Below are positions 1 through 5,893 of a stretch of 8,540 nt of DNA, in pieces. The notes beneath the pieces were generated by a model that was not told the origin of the DNA, ran no database searches, and worked only from the letters and a program-made list of their open reading frames with translations. Source of the stretch: Desulfuromonadales bacterium (lineage in GTDB: Bacteria > Desulfobacterota > Desulfuromonadia > Desulfuromonadales > BM103); NCBI GenBank assembly GCA_030640215.1, contig DAOWJU010000241.1, positions 1-8,540 of the forward strand. Direction: 5' to 3'. The position numbers and the translations under genes are program-made. Numbering within the stretch: the stretch's first letter is position 1; every line of letters begins with the position of its first letter.

Positions 1-1
1 T

Positions 2-1393
2 AAGGAGTATGCCGGGTCGTTCCGGTTGTACTGTGATTTTGGTTTGAGTCAGTTACCGAGATGTGATGTTAAAAGAGTTTCTGATGGCCCATCGGCAGCG
101 ATGGAAAACCTCGCCAGCCTGAGTCGTTATGGCTGGCTGGTTACCCAGTTACAAGGTGATGGTCGTCCCACCACAGATCAGCAACCAGGCAGCGCTGGCT
201 TGGTGGCCGGTGCTGCCGCAGCAGTTCTGGTCGGTCAGCCAGCGCTTGGTGCGGTGCTGGGGGCGGATGGTGCTAACGTGGTCCCTGGTCTGGCTGAAGT
301 GGCTCAGGAAATCCGCGGAGCACTCGACGATAGCGACGAAACGTCGGCTGCGCAACAGCCTGTTGAAAGCCAGTCAAAACGTAGAGATTTGCCTGCTCCT
401 CCAGATCGACCAGCAGCTAAACTGAACTGGCGAAAATCGCTCATATTCATTTTTGCGGTTGCTGTCGGGTTCTCTTTTGTCGCTGGCGGCGTTGGCGATG
501 GGTTGCTTCGATTGGTCTCCAGATATGGCATATCAACCGGGCTTATCCCGGCAATGGCGGCGGTGTTTTTACTCTGGGGCGGATTCCATTGCATTCGTAT
601 TAAACGTCGCATCGAAAATACGCCGACCAGCAAAGTTCGTTCGGTGGCTATGGGGCTGGTGGAAGTCCATGGCCGAAGCAAACGCATCTACGCTCTGGTG
701 GCACCAATGACCCAATCGGCCTGTGCCTGGTATCGGCTGCGTAAGTTCCGCAAAGACAAGAATAAAAGTTGGAAGTTGATCAAAGAGGTCAACAGCAATC
801 ATGTCCCGTTCCAGATTGACGATGGCACCGGACGGGTGATTGTTGATCCCTCAGGAGCCTCCATCAAAGCCAAGGTTCAGCAGACGGGTTATCCCGGTCA
901 GTCGTCGCTCACTTTTACTGCGTTCGGCAGTGGTTACGATGAAGATGAAAAGTGGATTGAGGATATTATCTACGAAGGCACCTCTCTCTATGTGCTCGGC
1001 TATGCCCAGCCGTTACGCGAGGAGCGTATGAGCCTGCGCGAGCGGACCATGGCGAAACTACGCCAGCTCAAGCTTGACCCCCAGGCGATGCACCGCTACG
1101 ATGCTGATGGCGACGGAGTTATTGACGAAGTCGAATGGCAAGATGCTCGTAACGATTCTGAACAGGAGGCGATGCGCGAGCATCTGTCCGAGGGTAACGC
1201 ACGTAAACGCCAGGAAGAGCATGTCGTGATTGGCAAAGGTCCGCAGCGCAGTTCCCCTTTTATTATTGCCGAAACAGTTTCAGAAGCCGCTCTGGTCCGC
1301 AAATACGGCCTGATCAGTCTTCCCCTGTTGATTGCTGGTCTGGCAGCGGTGGTTCTGGCTCTTTACAAGTTCCTGCAGTACATCAGGATGTAA
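2..1393 (+). CDS. GIDE-domain (E3 ubiquitin ligase-like fold) membrane protein with EF-hand loop; start uncertain, probably 5' partial
   Basis: The frame is open from the left edge. The first possible internal starts are TTG at 26 and ATG at 101, and neither has a ribosome-binding site at the usual distance, so the gene may begin outside the window. Residues here count from TTG 26. Residues 57-80 form an Ala/Gly-rich hydrophobic stretch. Likely membrane helices lie at 137-155 and 170-190, and another near the C-terminus at 427-452. Between them, about 205-330, is a GIDE-type domain: a small beta-rich region with the pattern GLVEVHG, then SACAWYR, then VPFQIDDGTGRVIVDP. Residues 359-370 are a perfect EF-hand calcium loop (DADGDGVIDEVE). 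No RING finger is present, so ubiquitin ligase activity is not expected. lemA follows after 23 bases, a pairing common in bacteria, so an envelope role is inferred. The exact function is unknown. Confidence 0.75.
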   Translation, partial: KEYAGSFRLYCDFGLSQLPRCDVKRVSDGPSAAMENLASLSRYGWLVTQLQGDGRPTTDQQPGSAGLVAGAAAAVLVGQPALGAVLGADGANVVPGLAEVAQEIRGALDDSDETSAAQQPVESQSKRRDLPAPPDRPAAKLNWRKSLIFIFAVAVGFSFVAGGVGDGLLRLVSRYGISTGLIPAMAAVFLLWGGFHCIRIKRRIENTPTSKVRSVAMGLVEVHGRSKRIYALVAPMTQSACAWYRLRKFRKDKNKSWKLIKEVNSNHVPFQIDDGTGRVIVDPSGASIKAKVQQTGYPGQSSLTFTAFGSGYDEDEKWIEDIIYEGTSLYVLGYAQPLREERMSLRERTMAKLRQLKLDPQAMHRYDADGDGVIDEVEWQDARNDSEQEAMREHLSEGNARKRQEEHVVIGKGPQRSSPFIIAETVSEAALVRKYGLISLPLLIAGLAAVVLALYKFLQYIRM

Positions 1394-1416
1394 CCATTTT
1401 TTGAAGGAGTATTGCT

Positions 1417-1989
1417 ATGAGTGTGGCTTGGATTGTTCTCGGTGTTCTAGTTTTTATCATCGTTGCGTTGGTGCTCTACGTGATCACTATCTACAACGGT
1501 TTTGTCGCGCTAAAGAACAATATTGAACGTAACTGGAGTAATATCGATGTCTTGCTCAAGCAGCGCTACGATGAGTTGCCCAAGTTGATCAAGGTCTGTG
1601 AAGGCTACATGCAGCACGAGCAGAAGACTTTGGAAGCGGTCATCAAGGCGCGTTCCATGGTCAATCAGGCCGGATCCGATGAACAGAAGATGCAGGCCCA
1701 GAACATGTTGACCGACACCTTGAAGTCTCTCTTCATGGTGGTTGAAAAATACCCCGATCTTAAGGCTGACAAGTCCTTCCAGCAACTCGGTTATCGGATT
1801 ACCGAACTCGAAGACCAGATCGCCGACCGCCGCGAATTTCTCAACGAATCGGTCAATATTTACAACATCCGTCTTGAGCAGTTCCCGGACGTTATCATTG
1901 CCCGTCTCTTCAACTTTGCCAAGCGCACCCTCTGGCAGATTGATCCTGAGCATCGTCAGGATGTTAAGGTTGAGTTTAAACATACTTGA
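1417..1989 (+). CDS. lemA: LemA family membrane-anchored coiled-coil protein
   Basis: This 190-residue protein has the length and layout of the LemA family. One N-terminal membrane helix (residues 4-25, following MSVAW) is followed by a helical body exposed to one side of the membrane. Family landmarks include YNGFVALKNNIERNWSNID (27-45), LLKQRYDELPKL (46-57), YPDLKA (112-117), ELEDQIADRREFLN (130-143), and a C-terminal YNIRLEQFPDVIIARL (149-164). The ATG has a strong AAGGAG at 1404-1409 with a 7-base spacer. It lies 23 bases after the GIDE-domain gene and is presumably co-transcribed with it. LemA proteins are widespread and form helical bundles at the membrane, but their biochemical role is not established. 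No enzymatic motif is visible. The family call is firm and the function is open. Confidence 0.93.
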   Translation: MSVAWIVLGVLVFIIVALVLYVITIYNGFVALKNNIERNWSNIDVLLKQRYDELPKLIKVCEGYMQHEQKTLEAVIKARSMVNQAGSDEQKMQAQNMLTDTLKSLFMVVEKYPDLKADKSFQQLGYRITELEDQIADRREFLNESVNIYNIRLEQFPDVIIARLFNFAKRTLWQIDPEHRQDVKVEFKHT

Positions 1990-2007
1990 GGTTGCTGTAT
2001 GGCGTTC

Positions 2008-2035
2008 ATTGGGTAGTCATCTCTTACTTCCCAAT
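2008..2035 (+). other. Stem-loop downstream of lemA
   Basis: ATTGGGTAGT (2008-2017) pairs with ACTTCCCAAT (2026-2035). This gives nine base pairs with one T-T mismatch and an 8-base loop. It starts 18 bases after the lemA stop, but no T-run follows, so it is at best a weak or processing-type 3' end. It could also be a protein-binding dyad. Confidence 0.45.
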
Positions 2036-2050
2036 AACCCCTCTCGAGAA

Positions 2051-2172
2051 AAACGTCCCGTTCGGGATTATTGTTCTCGGGAAGGACTGTGAATTTGGTT
2101 TCTATTGCCGTACGGTAATATTACTTGCCTTTCTGCCTGTTCTTCTCTAAAATAATCCCGTTCGGTAGTATT
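2051..2172 (+). promoter_or_regulatory. Three palindromic operator-like sites at exact 50-base intervals upstream of hipBA
   Basis: Three copies of an 8-base core occur: CCGTTCGG at 2058-2065, CCGTACGG at 2108-2115 and CCGTTCGG at 2158-2165. Their centres are exactly 50 bases apart. Each core is followed by a related AT-rich arm (GATTATTG, TAATATTA, TAGTATTG). The third site also has a matching left arm (AATAATC), giving an imperfect long palindrome of the type AATAnTnCCGnnCGGnAnTATT. HipB proteins are known to repress their own operons by binding several palindromic sites, so these are the natural candidates for the HipB of the next gene. The repeats and spacing are seen directly; the binding is inferred. 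Confidence 0.72.
2125..2153 (+). promoter_or_regulatory. Probable hipBA promoter
   Basis: A -35 box TTGCCT (2125-2130) and a -10 box TAAAAT (2148-2153) are separated by exactly 17 bases. The start would fall near 2160, inside the third palindromic site, giving a 5' leader of about 50 bases. The second site ends just before the -35, so occupancy of either site should hinder RNA polymerase. Confidence 0.6.
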
Positions 2173-2210
2173 GCTAAGAAAGTTCTCAACCACTATGCAA
2201 TGAGGATGAC

Positions 2211-2447
2211 ATGTATTTGCTTAATCCCAACGCTCAACTTGTCAAGTCTACAAAAGAGCTGGGCGAGTTGTTGCGCAAGAAAAGAAAAGACCAGGGGCTG
2301 ACACAAGCCCAGGTTGCCGAGCATTGTGGAATCAGCCCTCGTTTTATTTCAGAAGTCGAAAGGGGCAAGGCCTCAGCAGAAATTGGCAAAGTTTTGTACT
2401 TGCTGGAGACCTTGGGTGTTGACCTAATTGTTGACACAAGAGGGTGA
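2211..2447 (+). CDS. hipB: HipB-like antitoxin, XRE-family DNA-binding protein
   Basis: This 78-residue protein is almost entirely a Cro/C1 (XRE) helix-turn-helix domain. KELGELLRKKRKDQGLTQ (15-32) leads into the helix-turn-helix at about 31-52, with AQVAEHCGIS as the first helix and turn and PRFISEVERGK as the recognition helix. A final helix and strand end LGVDLIVDTRG. This is the size and order of HipB antitoxins, which dimerise, bind operator DNA and hold HipA in an inactive complex. Its stop is 12 bases before the hipA start, so the two are one operon. The ATG is preceded by GAGGA at 2202-2206, four bases upstream. Three candidate operators and a promoter lie just upstream, consistent with autoregulation. 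Assignment rests on the fold plus the adjacent hipA. Confidence 0.92.
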   Translation: MYLLNPNAQLVKSTKELGELLRKKRKDQGLTQAQVAEHCGISPRFISEVERGKASAEIGKVLYLLETLGVDLIVDTRG

Positions 2448-2459
2448 GATTTTTAAGTC

Positions 2460-3728
2460 ATGACGCAAAAACTCATTGCATATAAAGAGACAAGTATTGT
2501 CGGTACTCTTCACCAGGTGAACGAAGAGGACTATGTCTTTAGCTATGCTGTCTCATGGTTGGAAAGCAAAGCTCCTCAGCCGCTATCATTGACCCTTCCG
2601 TTACGAGAAGAGCCCTTCTCATCTGAATCCACCAAAGCCTTTTTTGCAAATCTTTTGCCAGAGGGGCAAGTTCGCGACCACTACGCCAGTAAATTCAGAA
2701 TTTCACCGGATGATGATTTTGCGCTCCTTGCCCAGCTTGCCGGGGATTGCGCGGGAGCAATTTCTCTTTATCCAGAAGGGGAGACCCCTCTCGCTGCAAA
2801 CAAGCAACAAAGGTATCGCACTCTGTCTGATGAGGATTTTATACACCTTTTTAACGAAGCTTACATCATGGATCCAACGTTTCTCCGCGCAGAGGAGAAT
2901 ACGCGACTCTCTCTTGCTGGCGTTCAGGATAAACTGCCTATAACAATACAAAATCAGGCATACAAAATCCCCTTGGGTGGTGCTCCGAGTACGCATATTT
3001 TAAAACCGCAGAATCATCGCTTTGATTCGCTCGTTGAAAATGAACTTTTTTGTATGACGTTGGCTAAAGCAATGAACCTTGATGTTCCTGAGACATTTAT
3101 GCTGCAGAGTGCTGGTGAGAATAGCTATGTGATTGAACGATATGACCGGTCGATTGGCAAAGACAACACCATAATACGTATTCATCAAGAGGACTTCTGT
3201 CAGGCAACTGGAACGTCATGTCGCCTGAAATATGAGGAGAAGGGGGGGCCAGGACACAAAGCCTGTTTTGATGTGATTAAGGAGTGCAGAAATCCTTTGG
3301 CTGATCGTATTAAATTGGTTGACCAGGTCGTGTTCAACTATCTCATCTGCAATGCGGATTGCCACGCTAAAAACACATCCCTGCTATACAATGACAGTGC
3401 TCATCCAGATCTTGCACCATTTTATGACCTGGTATGTACCGCTGTTTATCCAAGCCTCTCACAAAAACTCGCGATGAGTATTGGTGGCGAATTCGATTCA
3501 AGGAATATAACCAGAGATTCCTGGGAGAAGTTCTCTCAAGAGGTCGGCGATAGTTCAGCAAGGCCAACGCTCAAAACTGTGGAGAGGTTGGGCAGGGAAG
3601 TGCTCGTGGCCGTTGAAGGAGTTGCTGGGGAGCTCATTGGGCTCTATGGTGAAAACCCAATTTACCTTGAAATCGTGAGGGCTATTACTGGGCGGGCAAA
3701 GACAGCCCTCAGGCAGATCCAGAATTAA
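2460..3728 (+). CDS. hipA: HipA toxin, serine/threonine protein kinase
   Basis: This is a full-length HipA (422 residues; E. coli HipA is 440). The N-terminal subdomain (about 1-105) carries the family patterns PLSLTLPL (41-48), FANLLPEG (62-69) and LLAQLAGDCAGAI (89-101). The kinase core follows. The G-loop RLSLAGVQDK (149-158) has Ser151 at the position of the autophosphorylated Ser150 of E. coli. HILKP (179-183) has the ATP-binding Lys182. Then come VIERYDR (224-230), the catalytic NADCHAKN (298-305) with Asp300 and Asn305, and FYDLV (321-325) with the metal-binding Asp323. All key residues are intact, so an active kinase is expected. E. coli HipA phosphorylates glutamyl-tRNA synthetase and halts translation; the target here is unknown. 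It has its own weak ribosome site overlapping the hipB stop (AGGGTGAG). No clear terminator follows. Confidence 0.95.
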   Translation: MTQKLIAYKETSIVGTLHQVNEEDYVFSYAVSWLESKAPQPLSLTLPLREEPFSSESTKAFFANLLPEGQVRDHYASKFRISPDDDFALLAQLAGDCAGAISLYPEGETPLAANKQQRYRTLSDEDFIHLFNEAYIMDPTFLRAEENTRLSLAGVQDKLPITIQNQAYKIPLGGAPSTHILKPQNHRFDSLVENELFCMTLAKAMNLDVPETFMLQSAGENSYVIERYDRSIGKDNTIIRIHQEDFCQATGTSCRLKYEEKGGPGHKACFDVIKECRNPLADRIKLVDQVVFNYLICNADCHAKNTSLLYNDSAHPDLAPFYDLVCTAVYPSLSQKLAMSIGGEFDSRNITRDSWEKFSQEVGDSSARPTLKTVERLGREVLVAVEGVAGELIGLYGENPIYLEIVRAITGRAKTALRQIQN

Positions 3729-3845
3729 AGGTGCCAATTTTTTGGGCTATAAAGATGGATATGAACGAATGATGCAGGATGTCGTACCCATGTGTGAATC
3801 GCACCCTCTTTACTAAACACTCTCAATGTAACCCTCTCCAGGATT
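3729..3845. other. Convergent intergenic spacer between hipA and fic
   Basis: The 117 bases between the stop codons of hipA and fic hold no clear intrinsic terminator on either strand. The only visible structure is a short imperfect repeat, ACCCTCT near 3803 and again near 3831. Read-through from each operon would make antisense RNA to the other. Confidence 0.4.
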
Positions 3846-5063
3846 TTAGTATTCATCTAGCTCGACACCCTCAGGATATAGTCGAGGGAAATAGTATCCA
3901 ACAGCGCGGGTGGGAAAGGAAATTCGCACTGGCCCCTTCGCTGTCTCAGCACTTAACAGCTTTTTCTCAAGCAGATCTTTGAGAATACGGCGTGCTGTAC
4001 GTTCTGCCTTTCCGGTTATTCTCGAGGCTTCTCCGCGAGGGATTTCTCCGCGCAATAAAACTTCACGTAAAAGATAACCAGATTCTGGTTGTAGCTCTCC
4101 AAGGACTGTCTGGCGGTCTACATAGCCGATGATGCGTTTTTGCAAGCCATCAAAGTCGAGCAGGGCCGACATGAACTTTATTTGATCAAGAGCAGTTTCC
4201 AGGAAAAAGGTGCAAAAAGCGACCAGGCCCTTGTTTGAAAGGTTGCCACGACCATCCATCTCTCCTTGACGGTGGCTGTCGGCACCGGCAAGCGCAGCTA
4301 GATAGTTAGCGCGATTGCGCGCCAGGCCACGGGAAACGGTCCACATACCATGACCATCAATACGGGCTTTAACGAGATAAGCATGTGAGAAAAGACGGGT
4401 GACCCTGCCGTTACCATCTAAGAAAGGATGAACCCAGGCAAGGCGATGGTGAGAAGCTGCGGTTGCCACAACTTTTTTTATTGCGCTCAAATGTGGATCG
4501 CCATAAGCAGAATGGAAACGTGATAAAAAGTCTGGCAGTGAGCGAAAGCCAGGAGCAAGGTGTATACCTACGGTGACCTCATCTTCACGAAGTTCTCCCG
4601 GCTTCACAACTTTTATCTCGCCTTCAGAGGTTTTGATGTTACGGAATTCATCGGGCAGCCGTTCGTAAAATTCGCGGTGGATCCAACAGAGGAAATCAGG
4701 TGCGCAGATATCAGTGTCAAGCTTCTCTGCCAGTCGCACCTCTATGAGTTTCTGGACTTCTACATGTGCGGCGCTCTCCATTTGTAGCGCTCGTTTTGCG
4801 GGATCATGAGAGTAGTCCTTGGCTAATGCCCGTTCAATGTCAATGGGATGTGTATTGTGGCCCTCAATGAGGTTGGAATAGTAGCTATTCATGGATCGCA
4901 CCAGTTCAACAATCGCTTCACGGCTTGCTGGATGCAGGGTTGCGCTCAGTGCCGCTGACTGTCGAATGACTTCAACAGCCAAATTAGTAAGGCTTGCATC
5001 TTGAACCGATGGGAACATTGGTTCCATTTGTGAGGTGCGCGTGTAAATGGGCTCTTCAGGCAT
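3846..5063 (-). CDS. fic: Fic family protein, AMP-transferase type, with N-terminal inhibitory helix and C-terminal winged helix
   Basis: This 405-residue protein has the common Fic layout. An N-terminal helical region carries the inhibitory motif SNLIEG (63-68, pattern S/T-xxx-E-G/N), which marks a class II Fic with a built-in restraint. The Fic core carries a complete active-site motif HPFLDGNGRVTR (212-223) with the catalytic His212. Upstream, GELREDEVTVG (156-166) fits the flap region that positions the target. A C-terminal winged helix follows (about 325-395, including IPRGEASRITGKAERTARRILKDLLEKKLL). Intact Fic motifs normally transfer AMP from ATP to a hydroxyl on a target protein. The target here is unknown. 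The start is supported by GGAG (minus strand, 5070-5073) with a 6-base spacer. The winged helix may bind DNA, possibly the repeats just upstream. It is convergent with hipBA. Confidence 0.94.
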   Translation of the reverse strand: MPEEPIYTRTSQMEPMFPSVQDASLTNLAVEVIRQSAALSATLHPASREAIVELVRSMNSYYSNLIEGHNTHPIDIERALAKDYSHDPAKRALQMESAAHVEVQKLIEVRLAEKLDTDICAPDFLCWIHREFYERLPDEFRNIKTSEGEIKVVKPGELREDEVTVGIHLAPGFRSLPDFLSRFHSAYGDPHLSAIKKVVATAASHHRLAWVHPFLDGNGRVTRLFSHAYLVKARIDGHGMWTVSRGLARNRANYLAALAGADSHRQGEMDGRGNLSNKGLVAFCTFFLETALDQIKFMSALLDFDGLQKRIIGYVDRQTVLGELQPESGYLLREVLLRGEIPRGEASRITGKAERTARRILKDLLEKKLLSAETAKGPVRISFPTRAVGYYFPRLYPEGVELDEY

Positions 5064-5140
5064 CTGATGCTCCAGTATTTAGCTTGGCAAGACTAAGTTG
5101 TACAAAGCATACATCATGTTTTTTGTTTTTGCCACTAAAA

Positions 5141-5160
5141 TGGCCGATATCCTGGCCGAT
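5141..5160. repeat. Tandem TGGCCGAT pair, fic-proximal
   Basis: TGGCCGAT occurs at 5141-5148 and 5153-5160, a 12-base period. It lies 78 bases upstream of the fic start codon, in AT-rich DNA. A second pair with the same period lies 110 bases further on. It is a candidate operator, possibly for the winged-helix domain of Fic itself. No convincing promoter was found beside it by eye. Confidence 0.6.
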
Positions 5161-5250
5161 GTTGTTTTTGTTGTAAACCTAGCTAAGTGTCTAATAAGTA
5201 TGTATATTATTTTTTGCATTGTTAGGTATGTGTGTTTTCTTTTGGGTTTC

Positions 5251-5270
5251 TGGCCGATGTTCTGGCCGAT
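5251..5270. repeat. Tandem TGGCCGAT pair, fic-distal
   Basis: TGGCCGAT occurs at 5251-5258 and 5263-5270, again with a 12-base period. Here the whole 12-base unit TGGCCGATGTT(C/T) is repeated. The pair starts exactly 110 bases from the start of the fic-proximal pair. Confidence 0.6.
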
Positions 5271-5288
5271 GTTTGCTGAACTAGGACT

Positions 5289-5326
5289 GCATGCCCTTCC
5301 ACTGTGAGGGAAGGGTAAATACATGC
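5289..5326. other. Bulged stem-loop
   Basis: CCCTTCC (5294-5300) pairs with GGAAGGG (5309-5315). Outside this stem, GCATG (5289-5293) pairs with CATGC (5322-5326), leaving a 6-base bulge on one side. No T-run follows on either strand, so it is not a typical terminator. Its role is unknown. Confidence 0.4.
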
Positions 5327-5385
5327 AAGGATGAGTCGGTCCTTCGGTATTGTAGAGTTTTAGGTTACACAGAAAGGTTACACGC

Positions 5386-5424
5386 AAAGAAAAAGGCCTC
5401 GCAGTCGGTAGATTGCGAGGCCTT
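5386..5424 (-). terminator. Intrinsic terminator of tRNA-Phe
   Basis: On the minus strand AAGGCCTCGCA and TGCGAGGCCTT form a perfect 11-base-pair stem (5393-5403 with 5414-5424) around a 10-base loop. It is followed by TTTTTCTTT. It begins 8 bases after the encoded CCA end of the tRNA, so the transcript appears to be monocistronic. Confidence 0.92.
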
Positions 5425-5432
5425 GTATCTTA

Positions 5433-5508
<76 letters not shown>

Positions 5509-5519
5509 AAGGAAAGGGA

Positions 5520-5548
5520 TTTGTAACCAAAAGCGCAGTTTATGTCAA
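5520..5548 (-). promoter_or_regulatory. Promoter of tRNA-Phe
   Basis: On the minus strand a consensus -35 box TTGACA (5548-5543) is followed after exactly 17 bases by TACAAA (5525-5520). The mature tRNA begins 11 bases beyond the -10 box. This leaves only a very short 5' extension, as expected for a single tRNA gene. Confidence 0.8.
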
Positions 5549-5633
5549 GGATAAAAGCGGCGACCGATTCTTTGCTTGCTTTCCTTTGTGCTTTTTGTTA
5601 CCAAGAAGCATCACAAAATTTGATCAGGGTGAC

Positions 5634-5726
5634 ATGAAAATGAAATCTCAAAGTTGGTTGTTTACAGGTTTTTACTTTTGGTTCGGCAGCTTTTTTGGCT
5701 TGCCTGACCGGGGTGAAGTCTGTTGA
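5634..5726 (+). CDS. Aromatic amino acid leader peptide (attenuator ORF) upstream of DAHP synthase
   Basis: This 30-codon ORF begins ATG AAA ATG AAA and ends TGA. AGGG at 5626-5629 is the ribosome site, 4 bases from the first ATG and 10 bases from the second at 5640. Residues 8-22 read WLFTGFYFWFGSFFG. Nine of residues 8-21 are aromatic: two Trp, one Tyr and six Phe. A strong intrinsic terminator follows 25 bases after the stop, and the DAHP synthase gene lies beyond it. That arrangement is the classical one for amino acid attenuation: a ribosome that stalls on the aromatic codons when charged tRNA is scarce changes downstream RNA folding and allows transcription into the biosynthetic gene. 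The ORF and terminator are seen directly; the regulatory role is inferred. A small stem, CTGTTGA with TCAATAG (5720-5743), overlaps the stop codon and could act as a pause hairpin. Confidence 0.85.
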   Translation: MKMKSQSWLFTGFYFWFGSFFGLPDRGEVC

Positions 5727-5751
5727 TGATCGACTGTCAATAGAACTACTG

Positions 5752-5791
5752 AAACCACGGGCGGGCTCAATCAGGGCGCCTGTGGTTTTTT
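5752..5791 (+). terminator. Attenuator terminator before DAHP synthase
   Basis: AAACCACGGGCG (5752-5763) pairs with CGCCTGTGGTTT (5777-5788) over 12 positions with one G-T wobble and a 13-base loop. A run of six T (5786-5791) closes the structure. It lies between the aromatic leader ORF and the DAHP synthase gene, as expected for a conditional terminator. I did not find a long, obvious antiterminator partner by eye; the best short one is TGGTT at 5679-5683, inside the leader ORF, opposite AACCA at 5753-5757. Confidence 0.88.
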
Positions 5792-5811
5792 CGTTTAGGG
5801 AAAGTAAACGA

Positions 5812-5870
5812 TGAAGGCCGCCGGGAAAGCCCTGCCGGCCTTCACTTTTAACCGGAATTTTTAACCGGAA
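5812..5870 (+). other. Second strong hairpin followed by a tandem 12-base repeat in the DAHP synthase 5' leader
   Basis: TGAAGGCCG (5812-5820) pairs with CGGCCTTCA (5836-5844). Inside, after one C-C mismatch, CGGG (5822-5825) pairs with CCTG's complement region 5831-5834. The stem has about 13 pairs with a 5-base loop. Only four T follow. Immediately downstream TTTTAACCGGAA occurs twice, at 5846-5857 and 5859-5870, ending 9 bases before the AAGGAG of the gene. The hairpin could be a back-up terminator or an mRNA-stability element. Confidence 0.55.
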
Positions 5871-5893
5871 CTTTCCCAAAAGGAGACGAACAA

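Larger units (their letters stand above)
5064..5385. other. AT-rich non-coding region between fic and the tRNA terminator
   Basis: These 322 bases contain the two TGGCCGAT pairs, long T-rich runs (for example 5119-5130 and 5208-5215) and one stem-loop near 5289-5326. The open frames here are low-complexity and have no family resemblance, so I call no gene. The base composition differs visibly from the housekeeping DNA to the right and resembles the accessory block to the left. Confidence 0.5.

Noticed and set aside
9..47. Short ORF at the left edge preceded by TAAGGAG
   Set aside because: The purine-rich site is only one base from the ATG, and the frame closes after 12 codons with no recognisable content.
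1510..1983. 157-codon open frame antisense to lemA
   Set aside because: LemA family landmarks on the + strand are clear across the whole stretch; the antisense frame is a shadow.
5098..5307. 69-codon hydrophobic open frame on the + strand
   Set aside because: Its hydrophobic composition follows from the T-rich DNA; there is no ribosome site and it overlaps the repeats upstream of fic.
5079..5387. 102-codon open frame on the - strand
   Set aside because: It lies in AT-rich DNA, overlaps the region upstream of fic and part of the tRNA terminator, has no family resemblance and no convincing ribosome site. Only its NIGQNIGQ repeat is notable, and that is reported as a DNA repeat.
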